Shown one piece after another: positions 7,659-15,766 of a stretch of DNA of 64,000 nt. A model generated the notes under the pieces. The model did no database searches. It was not told the DNA's origin and worked only from the letters and a program-made list of their open reading frames with translations. Source of the DNA: Thalassolituus alkanivorans. Its GTDB lineage: Bacteria; Pseudomonadota; Gammaproteobacteria; Pseudomonadales; Oceanobacteraceae. Within the stretch, counting starts at the first letter, position 1, and every line of letters begins with the position of its first letter. A program made the translations under genes and the position numbers. The DNA is taken from the NCBI RefSeq assembly GCF_020447205.1, contig NZ_JAJAEL010000027.1, positions 52,649-116,648 on the forward strand, written 5' to 3'.

Positions 7659-8129
7659 ATGAAAGGTAACGCACAGGTTATTGCCAAATTAAACGAGTTA
7701 TTGGCCGGTGAATTAAGCGCCATGGATCAGTATTTTATCCATTCCCGTATGTACGATGACTGGGGACTGAAAAAACTGTACGAGCGCATTGATCACGAGT
7801 TCGAAGATGAAAAGGGCCACGCTTCAAAGCTCATTGAGCGCATTCTGTTTCTGGGCGGGACACCTGATATGGTGACCCGGGTGCCGCTGAATATCGGTAA
7901 AGACGTACCGGCAATGCTGAAGAGCGATCTTGATCTGGAGTACAAGGTTATCGTCGATCTGCGGGAAGTCATGGCCCTGTGTGAACAGGTTCGGGACTAT
8001 CAGACCCGTGATATGCTGCAGGTGCTGCTGGATGATACCGAAAACGATCACACTCACTGGCTGGAACAGCAGCTGGGTCTGATCGACAAAATCGGCCTGC
8101 CTAACTATCTGCAGTCGCAGATGTCCTGA
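7659..8129 (+). CDS. bfr: Bacterioferritin, ferroxidase-active subunit lacking the heme methionine
   Basis: The 156-residue subunit starts after AGAGGAGG and is cotranscribed with the preceding bfr gene. It keeps Glu18, Glu51, His54 and Glu94, and the last ligands as Glu128 and His131, shifted by a one-residue insertion, so the di-iron ferroxidase site is complete. Position 52 is Lys instead of the heme-ligating Met. It therefore should oxidise and mineralise Fe(II) but not supply an axial heme ligand, complementing its neighbour. A strong terminator follows. Confidence 0.94.
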   Translation: MKGNAQVIAKLNELLAGELSAMDQYFIHSRMYDDWGLKKLYERIDHEFEDEKGHASKLIERILFLGGTPDMVTRVPLNIGKDVPAMLKSDLDLEYKVIVDLREVMALCEQVRDYQTRDMLQVLLDDTENDHTHWLEQQLGLIDKIGLPNYLQSQMS

Positions 8130-8148
8130 CCGGAACAGCCTGTTGCTC

Positions 8149-8179
8149 ACAAAAAAGCTCCCATCGGGAGCTTTTTTGT
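8149..8179 (+). terminator. Intrinsic terminator after the bfr pair
   Basis: A 14-bp inverted repeat, ACAAAAAAGCTCCC and its complement, flanks an ATC loop and ends in a T-rich arm. It is 19 bases after the second bfr stop. Confidence 0.9.
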
Positions 8180-8358
8180 TATGTGCCGGTCGAACCCCGC
8201 CGTATGCGCCTGATCTGTTGCTGCAGGAGCCCTGGCTCTGAACCGGGGATAAATCAGTATCACTGTAAATAACGCGGTAAAAGGTTGTACCTGTGTTCAG
8301 ATTCCCCCGCTTTCTGTGGTTAAATGCCGCACGCATTTCTCTGTTGGTGGAGGTTGTT

Positions 8359-9387
8359 ATGCCCCCTCGGGCATCGTTTTTCCTCATAGCTTGTATTGCC
8401 CTGATCACTTCGGGTTGTTCTGTCTGGCCAGGCCGGGAACACCGTGAACTGACATTGGCAGACATTGAACAACTGCTGGATCAGAAGATGCCGGTTGCTC
8501 AACCGGCGCCTGCTGCTGCGGCCTGTACAGACGTTGCTGCGCTGGATGACAAACTTCGTCGTCAGCGTTTACAGCTGGTCCGTATGAATAAACAACTGCA
8601 GGCGCTGACGGCCGCATCGCCGACTTTTTCCGGTGCTGAGTGCCCACCACGGGAAGCTCCGGCGACCCTGATGGATGGCAAAACCATTATTGGTGCCAGC
8701 GAATGGATTTACCTGTCTCCGCCAGGCCATCATTATCAGGCGCGAATTGACAGTGGTGCGGCAACTTCATCACTGAGTGCCGTGAATGTTGTGCGTTTTG
8801 AACGCAATGGTAAGCGTTGGGTGCGTTTCTGGCTGCAGCACGATGATGAGGCTGAGCCGATTGAGATCGAAGCACCGCTGGTGCGTCATGTGCTGATCCG
8901 TCAGGCTTCCAGCGATGAAGTAGACCGCCGGCCGGTGGTCTCCCTGACCGTAAATCTTGGTTCAGCGCTGCAGCAGGATACCGAGTTTACCCTCACTGAC
9001 CGTTCACAGATGACCTATCCCATTTTGCTGGGCCGTGAGTTTTTACGTGACGTAACCCTGATTGATGTTGGTCGTCGCTTCCTGCACGCCAAATTTGTAC
9101 CGGATACTGCACCGGTGACAAAAGCGCCTGTACCATCAGCAAAAACGCCAACGGTAACAGCACCGCCTGCTGCTCCGGCCAAAAAATCGCCGCCCGCGGC
9201 TACCGCTCCCGCAACAAGCGAACCGGCTGAATTGAAAAAGAAAGCAGCGGAGCCGGATGTTAAAACGCCGATAAAAGCCGTTCCTGAAAACAGTACCTCA
9301 GCCCCGGCGGCAGATGCTGTGGATGGCAGCAAGCCGGCCACTGCAGAACCTCCGGTGAACGCTGAACCGGCTCCCAACACACCGTAG
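8359..9387 (+). CDS. Retropepsin-like (RimB/ATP-dependent zinc protease family) lipoprotein
   Basis: The 342-residue product starts at an ATG preceded by GGAGG. A signal peptide ends in the lipobox ITSGC, so it should be lipid-anchored. A helical linker follows, then a retropepsin-like domain at about residues 105-240. This carries the aspartyl signature ARIDSGAATSSLSA, a FERNGKRWVRF strand and PILLGREFLRDV. The last 95 residues are a Pro/Ala/Lys-rich low-complexity tail. The family is annotated as ATP-dependent zinc protease, although its fold is that of a pepsin-like aspartyl protease. It heads an operon with an inactive-transglutaminase membrane protein and an ATP-grasp ligase, suggesting it trims a peptide or peptide tag that the ligase makes. 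Confidence 0.85.
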   Translation: MPPRASFFLIACIALITSGCSVWPGREHRELTLADIEQLLDQKMPVAQPAPAAAACTDVAALDDKLRRQRLQLVRMNKQLQALTAASPTFSGAECPPREAPATLMDGKTIIGASEWIYLSPPGHHYQARIDSGAATSSLSAVNVVRFERNGKRWVRFWLQHDDEAEPIEIEAPLVRHVLIRQASSDEVDRRPVVSLTVNLGSALQQDTEFTLTDRSQMTYPILLGREFLRDVTLIDVGRRFLHAKFVPDTAPVTKAPVPSAKTPTVTAPPAAPAKKSPPAATAPATSEPAELKKKAAEPDVKTPIKAVPENSTSAPAADAVDGSKPATAEPPVNAEPAPNTP

Positions 9388-9404
9388 CCTGCGATGCTAA
9401 TATT

Positions 9405-10949
9405 ATGAACATCCGATCCCTGTCATTTTCCCGCGCGCCTTTTTTTCTGCTGGTTGGTTTTTTACTGGTGGTCGGTATCGTACTGACATTGCATCGTCAC
9501 TGGATGTATGAAGTACCGCTGGTGTATGGCGAAACCCAGACCATCTGGTCGGTGGAAGCCAAGGTCGAATTTAATGCGCATGGCGGGCCGGTCAAAGTAT
9601 CGATGGCTCGTCCGTCAGCACAGGATGGCTTTACCGTATTAAAAGAAGCCGGTGCATCACCAGGTTATGGTCTGAATTTTATGGACAGTGATGAACCCCG
9701 TGCCGAGTGGACCGTGCGTGGTGCCAAAGGGAAACAGGAACTGTTTTATCGTGCCGAAATTCTGGTCAGCCAGATGCAGTCCGGTGCCGATCTGCCGCCA
9801 CCGGCAATCGATCCGGTCAGCTGGCCGGAGCCTTATGCCAGCGCCGTCAGTGAAGTGCTGGCTGCGGCTTATGCCACCTCGGCCGATAACTACAGCCTGA
9901 CGCGGGAATTATTAAAGCGTTTCCGTGAAGATGAAACCGCACAGCATATTGAATTACTTCGTACCCACTATGCCGATCAGCTGCCGGAACTGTGGGTAGA
10001 AATGTTGCATAAAGCACGTGTGCCGGCATCGGTAGTGTATGGTCTTAACCTGCAGGATGGCCGTCGCCGCCAGAGTCTGACGCCTTTGTTACGGGTGTGG
10101 AATGGCAACGACAGCCAGATATTTGAGCTGCCTGGTGAGAAGAGCAGCGCCTCGGTATTGTTGGCTGCTGATACGCCGTTATTATTGTGGGAGCAGCGCG
10201 GGGCTCCGGTTCTTGATGTTACCGGCGGTACCGATTCCAGTATCCGTTTCTCAATGCTGAAACGGGAAGAGTCCACTTACGCAAATATTGCTGAAAATCT
10301 CTCCAGTCAGCATGATTTCCTGAATTTCTCGATTCACAGTCTGCCGGTGGAAGAGCAGGCGATGTTTAAAACCATTCTGCTGATTCCGATTGGTGCGCTG
10401 ATCGTCTGTGTTCTGCGTATTATTATTGGTATCCGTACATCGGGTACCTTTATGCCGGTATTGATTGCTCTGGCATTTATTCAGACTTCTCTGGTTACCG
10501 GTCTGGTCGGTTTTTTACTGGTGGTTGCCACCGGATTATTTATCCGCGGTTATTTATCCCGTCTGAATTTATTATTGGTGGCGCGGATTACCGCTGTGAT
10601 TATTACCGTGATTGCCATTATCAGTATTTTCAGTGTTCTGTCTTATAAACTGGGGCTGACTGAAGGTCTGAAAATTACCTTTTTCCCGATGATTATTCTG
10701 TCCTGGACCATCGAACGGATGTCGATTCTGTGGGAGGAAGAAGGTGGTCGTGAGGTAATGGTGCAGGGCGGTGGCAGTCTGTTGACTGCTGTGCTGGCTT
10801 ACTGGGCGATGAGTGACCCCTGGGTGCGGCATTTAACATTCAACTTTATTGGTATTCAGTTTATTGTGCTGGCACTGGTACTGCTGATCGGTTCTTACAC
10901 CGGCTATCGTCTGTTGGAGCTGAAACGCTTCAAGGCGTTTGGGAACTAA
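9405..10949 (+). CDS. Inactive transglutaminase fused to a 7-transmembrane domain
   Basis: The 514-residue protein has one N-terminal membrane segment (about residues 10-28). A large periplasmic region of roughly 300 residues follows, and then about seven hydrophobic helices at residues 325-505. The architecture and the transition around SLPVEEQAMFKTILLIPIG match the family described as inactive transglutaminase fused to 7 transmembrane helices. Such domains lost the catalytic Cys-His-Asp triad and are thought to bind peptides. It is 17 bases after the retropepsin gene and 1 base before the RimK-like ligase. I infer a membrane scaffold that brings peptide substrate to a cytoplasmic ligase and a periplasmic protease. 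Confidence 0.85.
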   Translation: MNIRSLSFSRAPFFLLVGFLLVVGIVLTLHRHWMYEVPLVYGETQTIWSVEAKVEFNAHGGPVKVSMARPSAQDGFTVLKEAGASPGYGLNFMDSDEPRAEWTVRGAKGKQELFYRAEILVSQMQSGADLPPPAIDPVSWPEPYASAVSEVLAAAYATSADNYSLTRELLKRFREDETAQHIELLRTHYADQLPELWVEMLHKARVPASVVYGLNLQDGRRRQSLTPLLRVWNGNDSQIFELPGEKSSASVLLAADTPLLLWEQRGAPVLDVTGGTDSSIRFSMLKREESTYANIAENLSSQHDFLNFSIHSLPVEEQAMFKTILLIPIGALIVCVLRIIIGIRTSGTFMPVLIALAFIQTSLVTGLVGFLLVVATGLFIRGYLSRLNLLLVARITAVIITVIAIISIFSVLSYKLGLTEGLKITFFPMIILSWTIERMSILWEEEGGREVMVQGGGSLLTAVLAYWAMSDPWVRHLTFNFIGIQFIVLALVLLIGSYTGYRLLELKRFKAFGN

Positions 10950-10950
10950 C

Positions 10951-11940
10951 GTGTTTACCTTGCCATGGCGTCTTGAACGGCGCGGAATTCTGGGCATGAA
11001 CCGGCGTAATATCAGCTATATCAGCCGTTATAACCCACGCCGTTTATATCCTCTGGTTGATAATAAACTGAAGACCAAATTACTGGCACAAAAAGCAGGA
11101 ATAACCACGCCGGCATTAATCGGCACTATTCAGAGTCAGCACGATGTTTCGTTGCTTGCTGATCTGTTGCGTGATGTTCCGGGTTTTGCCATTAAGCCAG
11201 CGAAAGGCAGTGGTGGTAAAGGCATTCTGGTTCTCAGCCGGTATGATGATGAGCAGTACGTCAAAAACAGCGGAACTCTGGTGACCCTGGCGGAATTACA
11301 GCGTCACGTATCGAATATTCTGTCTGGCCTGTACAGTCTGGGCGGCAGTCCGGATATTGCCATTATTGAAGAACTGATCGAATTTGATCCCAAGCTTGGT
11401 GGTTATTCGTTTGAAGGTGTGCCGGATATTCGTGTGATTGTTTGCCGTGGTTATCCGGTGATGGCGATGATGCGTCTTTCTACCCGCAGTTCTGATGGCA
11501 AAGCAAACCTGCATCAGGGAGCGGTTGGTGTCGGATTGGATATTGCTACCGGGCGGCCGTTAAATGCGGTGCAGGATGGTTTAAGTGTCGAGCGTCATCC
11601 GGATACCGGACGGGAATTATCAGAACTGGTTATTCCGCAATGGGGACAGTTACTGGAATTGGCCGCACGCTGTTATGAGGAGACGGGTCTGGGGTATCTG
11701 GGTACCGATATGGTTCTTGACCGTCGTTACGGCCCGATGTTGCTTGAGTTAAATGCCCGTCCGGGACTGACCATTCAGGTTGCTAACGGTTGTGGTCTGT
11801 TACCACGCTTACGCAAAATTGATGCTCTGTCCGATGCTGATATTTTCCGGCCGGCAGCGGAGAGGGTAGAGCTAAGCCGCCAGTGGTTTGCGGCAGATCC
11901 GTTGCAGCAGGTGGGTTCAGCTGAATTATCAGAAACATAA
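10951..11940 (+). CDS. RimK-like ATP-grasp alpha-L-glutamate ligase homologue
   Basis: The GTG at 10951 is chosen because it follows the stop of the preceding gene by one base and has GGGA 6 bases upstream. The 329-residue product carries the ATP-grasp core: KPAKGSGGKGILVL (phosphate loop), EELIEFDP, GVPDIRVIV, and LLELNARPG, which supplies the Mg-binding Glu and Asn. RimK relatives add glutamate to a carboxylate or C-terminus at ATP cost. Here the gene is tied to a retropepsin-like lipoprotein and an inactive transglutaminase, so the acceptor is probably a peptide other than ribosomal protein S6. The acceptor is unknown. Confidence 0.87.
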   Translation: MFTLPWRLERRGILGMNRRNISYISRYNPRRLYPLVDNKLKTKLLAQKAGITTPALIGTIQSQHDVSLLADLLRDVPGFAIKPAKGSGGKGILVLSRYDDEQYVKNSGTLVTLAELQRHVSNILSGLYSLGGSPDIAIIEELIEFDPKLGGYSFEGVPDIRVIVCRGYPVMAMMRLSTRSSDGKANLHQGAVGVGLDIATGRPLNAVQDGLSVERHPDTGRELSELVIPQWGQLLELAARCYEETGLGYLGTDMVLDRRYGPMLLELNARPGLTIQVANGCGLLPRLRKIDALSDADIFRPAAERVELSRQWFAADPLQQVGSAELSET

Positions 11941-11977
11941 AATAAATAAAAAGGCCCAACCGGGCCTTTTTATTTAT
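11941..11977. terminator. Bidirectional terminator between the ATP-grasp and HDOD genes
   Basis: AAAAAGGCCC and GGGCCTTTTT pair around an AACC loop. The symmetry extends through AATAAAT/ATTTATT, giving T-runs in both directions for the two convergent genes. Confidence 0.92.
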
Positions 11978-12000
11978 TGTTTGTTTTGCGCTGACCGCGT

Positions 12001-12828
12001 TTATTCCAGCAGGCTGTCTAGGCCGGATTCCAGTGAGGTGGTTTTCGCCACATCCGCATAAGCCCGGGTCGTATCCATGCCAATCACTTCGGCAACGGCC
12101 AGAGGGAACTGTTCAATAATCTGCTCGTCAGTCCAGTTTTTTTCGTGAGCATCTTTCAGATATTTAGCGATGTAAATTACGCCCGCCAGTTGAGAATAAG
12201 GCTGGTCACTGTCGGGATTATGTTGCTGCAGTATGGCTTGCTGCATTTCTTCCGGGAATTTCCAGCGTTTGGCCAGCTCTGCGCCAACATCCGCATAGTT
12301 GTAGCCCAGCAGGCTGGTTTCCAGTGTATTGCGTGTTGCGCCCAGCGTTTCAGCATCATCAATGTTTTTGAGTTCATCAGGAATGACCATATGCATCAGC
12401 AAGGTGCCGATGGAGTGCAACATGCCGCAGGTAAAGGCAGTTTCCCGGTCGCAATCTTTAACATAGCCGGCAATCCACTTGGATAACGCGCCAATAGCAA
12501 AAGAATCACGCCAGAATTTTTTCTGATCAAAGCCTTCCGGTGCCTTGAAAGCACCTGTGACGCCGGAGGCCAGTACCATGGTACGCAGAGTATTAAAGCC
12601 GAGCAGCATAATGGCATCGTGGGGATTGGAAACTGTGCGTGACACACCATAATGGGCGGAATTGGCCAGACGCAGAACCTTTGCGGTGAGTGCCTGATCC
12701 AGTGCCACTTTATTGCTTATGTCATCAACGTTAACGTCTTCGTCGCGGAAACTTTCAATTAATTCCTGCACGACGCGTGGAATATGGGGCAGTGCCTGGG
12801 ACTCAGCGAAAATGTTAGCCATGCTCAT
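12001..12828 (-). CDS. HDOD domain signalling protein
   Basis: The 275-residue protein begins at the ATG at 12828, which has AAGGAAG 7 bases upstream. An HDOD domain occupies about residues 8-205, with LPHIPRVVQELIESFRDEDV at its start and AKVLRLANSAHYG in the middle. HDOD proteins resemble HD phosphohydrolases but usually lack the metal-binding HD pair, and serve as output or scaffolding domains in cyclic di-GMP, chemotaxis or twitching regulation. No other domain is attached. It is a single gene convergent with the ATP-grasp operon, and no partner is evident next to it. Confidence 0.9.
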   Translation of the reverse strand: MSMANIFAESQALPHIPRVVQELIESFRDEDVNVDDISNKVALDQALTAKVLRLANSAHYGVSRTVSNPHDAIMLLGFNTLRTMVLASGVTGAFKAPEGFDQKKFWRDSFAIGALSKWIAGYVKDCDRETAFTCGMLHSIGTLLMHMVIPDELKNIDDAETLGATRNTLETSLLGYNYADVGAELAKRWKFPEEMQQAILQQHNPDSDQPYSQLAGVIYIAKYLKDAHEKNWTDEQIIEQFPLAVAEVIGMDTTRAYADVAKTTSLESGLDSLLE

Positions 12829-13053
12829 AGTTATACTTCCTTTGGGTTTCACTGCAATAAAGCATAGGCGAGGAATCCGGAACGGGTAATCTGAGGTGAT
12901 TCTTTATTGTAATTTTCTGAATCTGTCCTGGTGGGAAAATACTGCTGCTCCGGACAGTAAAAAATGTCACATAAAAGGCGGAAAGCGCCAATAAATCCAC
13001 ATACAGCAACGCTAAGTCTTTGATATTATTGGATGACTTCGGGAGAGCAGGTT

Positions 13054-13938
13054 ATGCAGCAACAACGAATCGGTTTTATTGGCATGGGGTTGATGGGTGT
13101 ACCCATGAGTCAGCGTTTATTAGCTGCTGGCTATCCGCTTATGGTCTGGAACCGTAATCCTGATAAAACCACTGCTCTGCTTCAGGCGGGAGCGCAGGTT
13201 GCAGCTTCTGTTGCTGAGCTTGTGGCAGCAAGCGATGTAGTGATGCTCTGCGTAACCGATACCGCGGCGGTTGAATCTGTTGTTTTCGCGGCTGATGGTA
13301 TTGCAGCTCATGGTCGTACCGGCCAGGTGCTGATTGATTTCTCCAGTATTGACCCGGCGGCGACCCGGCAGATGGCCGAGCGTCTGGAGGCGGCCTGCGG
13401 CATGCGCTGGATTGATGCGCCGGTTTCCGGTGGCGTGGCCGGGGCGGAACAGGGCACTCTGGCGATTATGGCCGGTGGTGACGAAACGCTGATAGACATG
13501 CTGCGCCCGTTGCTGGCACCGCTATCGCAGCGGGTTACCCATATGGGGCCTGTGGGAGCGGGTCAGGTGACCAAGATCTGTAATCAGATGCTGGTAAGCT
13601 GCAATGTACTGGTCATGGCTGAAGTGATGGCGCTGGCGGAAAAATCCGGCGTCGATGCGGCACAGATTCCGGCGGCTCTTAAAGGCGGATTTGCCGATTC
13701 AGTGCCTCTGCAGCTGACCGGCCCGCGTATGGCAGAACGCGATTTTGACCCTGTGAAGTGGCACGTAAAGACGCTGTTAAAAGATCTGGATATGGCCAAT
13801 GATCTGGCCAGAATAATGAAAAGTGCCATTCCAATGGCCGGACTGGGTGCAGAGCTGATGCGTCTGCACGCAAGCCAGGGTAACGCAGAAAAGGATCCCT
13901 GCACTCTGGTGACTATGTATACGGAGAAACAAGGGTGA
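13054..13938 (+). CDS. glxR: 2-hydroxy-3-oxopropionate (tartronate semialdehyde) reductase
   Basis: The 294-residue beta-hydroxyacid dehydrogenase starts at the ATG at 13054 after GGGAG. It has the Rossmann motif GFIGMGLMGVPM, the substrate motif DAPVSGGVAGAE, and the catalytic lysine in GAGQVTKICNQM. Tartronate semialdehyde reductases convert it to D-glycerate with NAD(P)H. The next gene, hydroxypyruvate isomerase, overlaps it by 4 bases. Hyi interconverts hydroxypyruvate and tartronate semialdehyde, so the pair fits the glyoxylate carboligase route. No gcl gene is in the window. Related 3-hydroxyisobutyrate dehydrogenases are an alternative, but the neighbour favours this role. Confidence 0.88.
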   Translation: MQQQRIGFIGMGLMGVPMSQRLLAAGYPLMVWNRNPDKTTALLQAGAQVAASVAELVAASDVVMLCVTDTAAVESVVFAADGIAAHGRTGQVLIDFSSIDPAATRQMAERLEAACGMRWIDAPVSGGVAGAEQGTLAIMAGGDETLIDMLRPLLAPLSQRVTHMGPVGAGQVTKICNQMLVSCNVLVMAEVMALAEKSGVDAAQIPAALKGGFADSVPLQLTGPRMAERDFDPVKWHVKTLLKDLDMANDLARIMKSAIPMAGLGAELMRLHASQGNAEKDPCTLVTMYTEKQG

Positions 13939-14729
13939 AACTCACCGCAAATCTGTCCCTGATGTACACTGAGCTGCCATTTTTGCAGCGTTTTGCCGCA
14001 GCGCACCATGATGGCTTCGGGGCGGTGGAAATCCAGTTTCCTTACGACACACCGATAGAACACATTCAGCAGGCGCTGAGCGAAAATAATCTGCGCTGCA
14101 TCCTGATTAATGTACCGGCCGGCGATTTAATGGAAGGCGGTGAGGGGCTGGCTGCTGTACCAGGAAAAACCGCCGAATACGCAGCCGCGATGGTTGAATG
14201 CCTGTACTATGCGCGGGCATTAAAAGTCTCGTGTGTGAATGTTTTGCCGGGGCGTTGTAACGACGAAAATAAACGGGTTTTTTACCTCGATACATTTAAA
14301 AAGAATCTGCTGAAAACCGCTGAAAGCCTGGCGCCTTTTGGTATCACCACCACCTTTGAAGCAATCAATACCCGCGATATGCCGGGCTTTCTGATTTCAT
14401 CGGGCCAGCAGATGCTGGATATTATCGCCGAGTTGAATCATCCGGCGATTAAAGCGCAATTTGATATTTATCATATGGCGCTGATGGGGCATAACGTCTG
14501 CGATTTTATTAATCTGCATGCGGCGAAAATTGGTCATATTCAGTTTGCCGATATCCCGAAACGCGGCGAGCCAGGCAGTGGCACGCTGGATTTTCCTGCT
14601 ATTTTCCGCTGTATCGAAACCTCGGGTTATAAAGGCTGGGTTGGCGCTGAATATAAGCCAACACGGGCAACCTCGATGACCATGCAGTGGAAGCGTGATC
14701 TGGCGGTGAATGTCGCCCTTTGTTCATAG
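13935..14729 (+). CDS. hyi: Hydroxypyruvate isomerase
   Basis: The GTG start at 13935 shares GTGA with the stop of the reductase gene, indicating translational coupling. The 264-residue TIM-barrel protein has GFGAVEIQFPYDTP near the start, INTRDMPGFLI and FDIYHMALMGHN in the middle, and GHIQFADIPKRGEPGSG near the end. All are typical of Hyi/xylose-isomerase-like enzymes, with the Glu, Asp, His and Glu metal and catalytic set apparently intact. It converts hydroxypyruvate to tartronate semialdehyde, which the coupled reductase takes to glycerate. Confidence 0.92.
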   Translation: MKLTANLSLMYTELPFLQRFAAAHHDGFGAVEIQFPYDTPIEHIQQALSENNLRCILINVPAGDLMEGGEGLAAVPGKTAEYAAAMVECLYYARALKVSCVNVLPGRCNDENKRVFYLDTFKKNLLKTAESLAPFGITTTFEAINTRDMPGFLISSGQQMLDIIAELNHPAIKAQFDIYHMALMGHNVCDFINLHAAKIGHIQFADIPKRGEPGSGTLDFPAIFRCIETSGYKGWVGAEYKPTRATSMTMQWKRDLAVNVALCS

Positions 14730-14751
14730 ATAGCTGACAGAATGAGCTGAC

Positions 14752-15360
14752 TCAGCTGAACATATCCAGCTGAGAATCATCAGCTTTGCGCGTTCTGGTC
14801 TGTGACCGGGCGCGTGGTTTCTTCTCTTCTTTCTCTTCTTTCTCTTCTTTGCTGTCTTGAGCCGTGATTGTCTGTTGCAGTGCAGCGTTCTCTGTTGCGC
14901 TGCTGGCAGGCGTGTCTGTGTCAGTACTTATGGGCTCTTCGAACAGGCTGACATTCACGTCATGCTCACGCTTTTCGGCTTCGGCTTCGGCTTCGGAAGG
15001 ATGGCTTTCGGTAGTAGCCCTGTGTTCCGGTTCAGCAATGCTTGCGCGGATGTCGGTGTCCGGACTGGCAGTATCTGCTGGTGCAACAGGCATATCCTGC
15101 TGCGGGGCAAACATATCCAGCTGCGGTATGACAATTTCTTCTTCGTTGCTGGCAGCGCTTTGTTGTTTGGCGCTGAGCACCTTAAGGCGGCGCTTTTCAC
15201 ACAGATTCACCACCAGTTGCTTCTGGAAGGTCGTGAACTGGTTCCAGTAGAGACGTTCGTCGCGGCTGCGGAAGCAGCCTTTGCAGTAGCCGCGGTTGTT
15301 CAGTTCGCAGATACGGCGGCAAGGACTGGGAATGTCAAAGAGTTCGCCCTGATCAATCAT
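14752..15360 (-). CDS. DUF1289 domain protein with a long charged tail
   Basis: The 202-residue product starts at the ATG at 15360, where the family usually begins (MIDQGELFDIPSPCRRICEL). The DUF1289 domain at residues 9-55 contains the conserved CRRIC...CKGC cysteines, probably a zinc or iron-sulfur site, and WNQFTTFQKQLVV. The remaining 140 residues are a hydrophilic Glu/Lys/Ala/Thr-rich tail that looks disordered and is partly encoded by short tandem DNA repeats. Most DUF1289 proteins are only 60-90 residues, so the tail is unusual. It ends in DSQLDMFS, echoing an internal PQLDMFAPQQDM segment. No clear Shine-Dalgarno sequence is visible, and function is unknown. Confidence 0.78.
   Translation of the reverse strand: MIDQGELFDIPSPCRRICELNNRGYCKGCFRSRDERLYWNQFTTFQKQLVVNLCEKRRLKVLSAKQQSAASNEEEIVIPQLDMFAPQQDMPVAPADTASPDTDIRASIAEPEHRATTESHPSEAEAEAEKREHDVNVSLFEEPISTDTDTPASSATENAALQQTITAQDSKEEKEEKEEKKPRARSQTRTRKADDSQLDMFS
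14822..14848. repeat. Three tandem copies of a 9-base unit in the DUF1289 gene
   Basis: TTCTCTTCT repeats three times exactly. On the coding strand it encodes a repeated Glu-Glu-Lys unit, so copy-number change keeps the reading frame. Confidence 0.85.
14974..14996. repeat. TTCGGC hexamer array in the DUF1289 gene
   Basis: Three exact TTCGGC units followed by a partial fourth encode the alternating Glu-Ala stretch of the charged tail. Unit length is a multiple of three, so length variation is in frame. Confidence 0.8.
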
Positions 15361-15478
15361 CGGAGTAACAATCAGCTGATAATGACCCAAGATTAACAGG
15401 TTCTGCGCCGCAGGAAAGCGTTGGGCAGGCCAATTCTGTACCGTGAGCGGCAGGAAAACAGGGGAGGCAGAAATGAAA

Positions 15479-15510
15479 CAGCCCACAGACACCGGAGTGC
15501 ATGTGGGCTG
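15479..15510 (-). terminator. Distal hairpin downstream of the cold-shock gene
   Basis: CAGCCCACA and TGTGGGCTG form a 9-bp stem with a 14-base loop. On the minus strand it is followed by TTTCATTT, so it may end the cold-shock transcript. Confidence 0.6.
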
Positions 15511-15522
15511 CCAGAAGATGCT

Positions 15523-15546
15523 TGATCTGACCCGAAAGTCAGATCA
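15523..15546 (-). terminator. Proximal hairpin downstream of the cold-shock gene
   Basis: TGATCTGAC and GTCAGATCA form a perfect 9-bp stem with a 6-base loop, 11 bases after the cold-shock stop. No U-run follows, so it may be an mRNA-stabilising or Rho-related structure instead of a true terminator. Confidence 0.55.
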
Positions 15547-15556
15547 GGCGAAAGGC

Positions 15557-15766
15557 TTACAGAGGAGTTACGTTTTCCGCCTGTGGGCCTTTCTGACCTT
15601 GAGTAACTTCCATAGTTACTTTCTGGCCTTCTTGCAGAGTCTTACGACCACCGCCGTTGATAGCACTGAAATGTACGAATACATCTTTGCCAGATTCCTG
15701 CTCGATGAAGCCGAAACCTTTTTCGTCATTGAACCACTTGACGGTGCCTTGAACTAAATTTGCCAT
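15557..15766 (-). CDS. Cold-shock domain protein (CspA family)
   Basis: The 69-residue protein is a single cold-shock OB-fold. [14 protein letters not shown] carries the RNP1 motif, DVFVHFSAI carries RNP2, and [11 protein letters not shown] closes the last strand. These proteins bind single-stranded RNA and melt secondary structure. AGGA lies 8 bases before the ATG. The transcript probably begins about 175 bases upstream, giving a long leader with two crossing helices, as expected if expression is temperature controlled. Two hairpins lie just downstream. Confidence 0.96.
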   Translation of the reverse strand: MANLVQGTVKWFNDEKGFGFIEQESGKDVFVHFSAINGGGRKTLQEGQKVTMEVTQGQKGPQAENVTPL

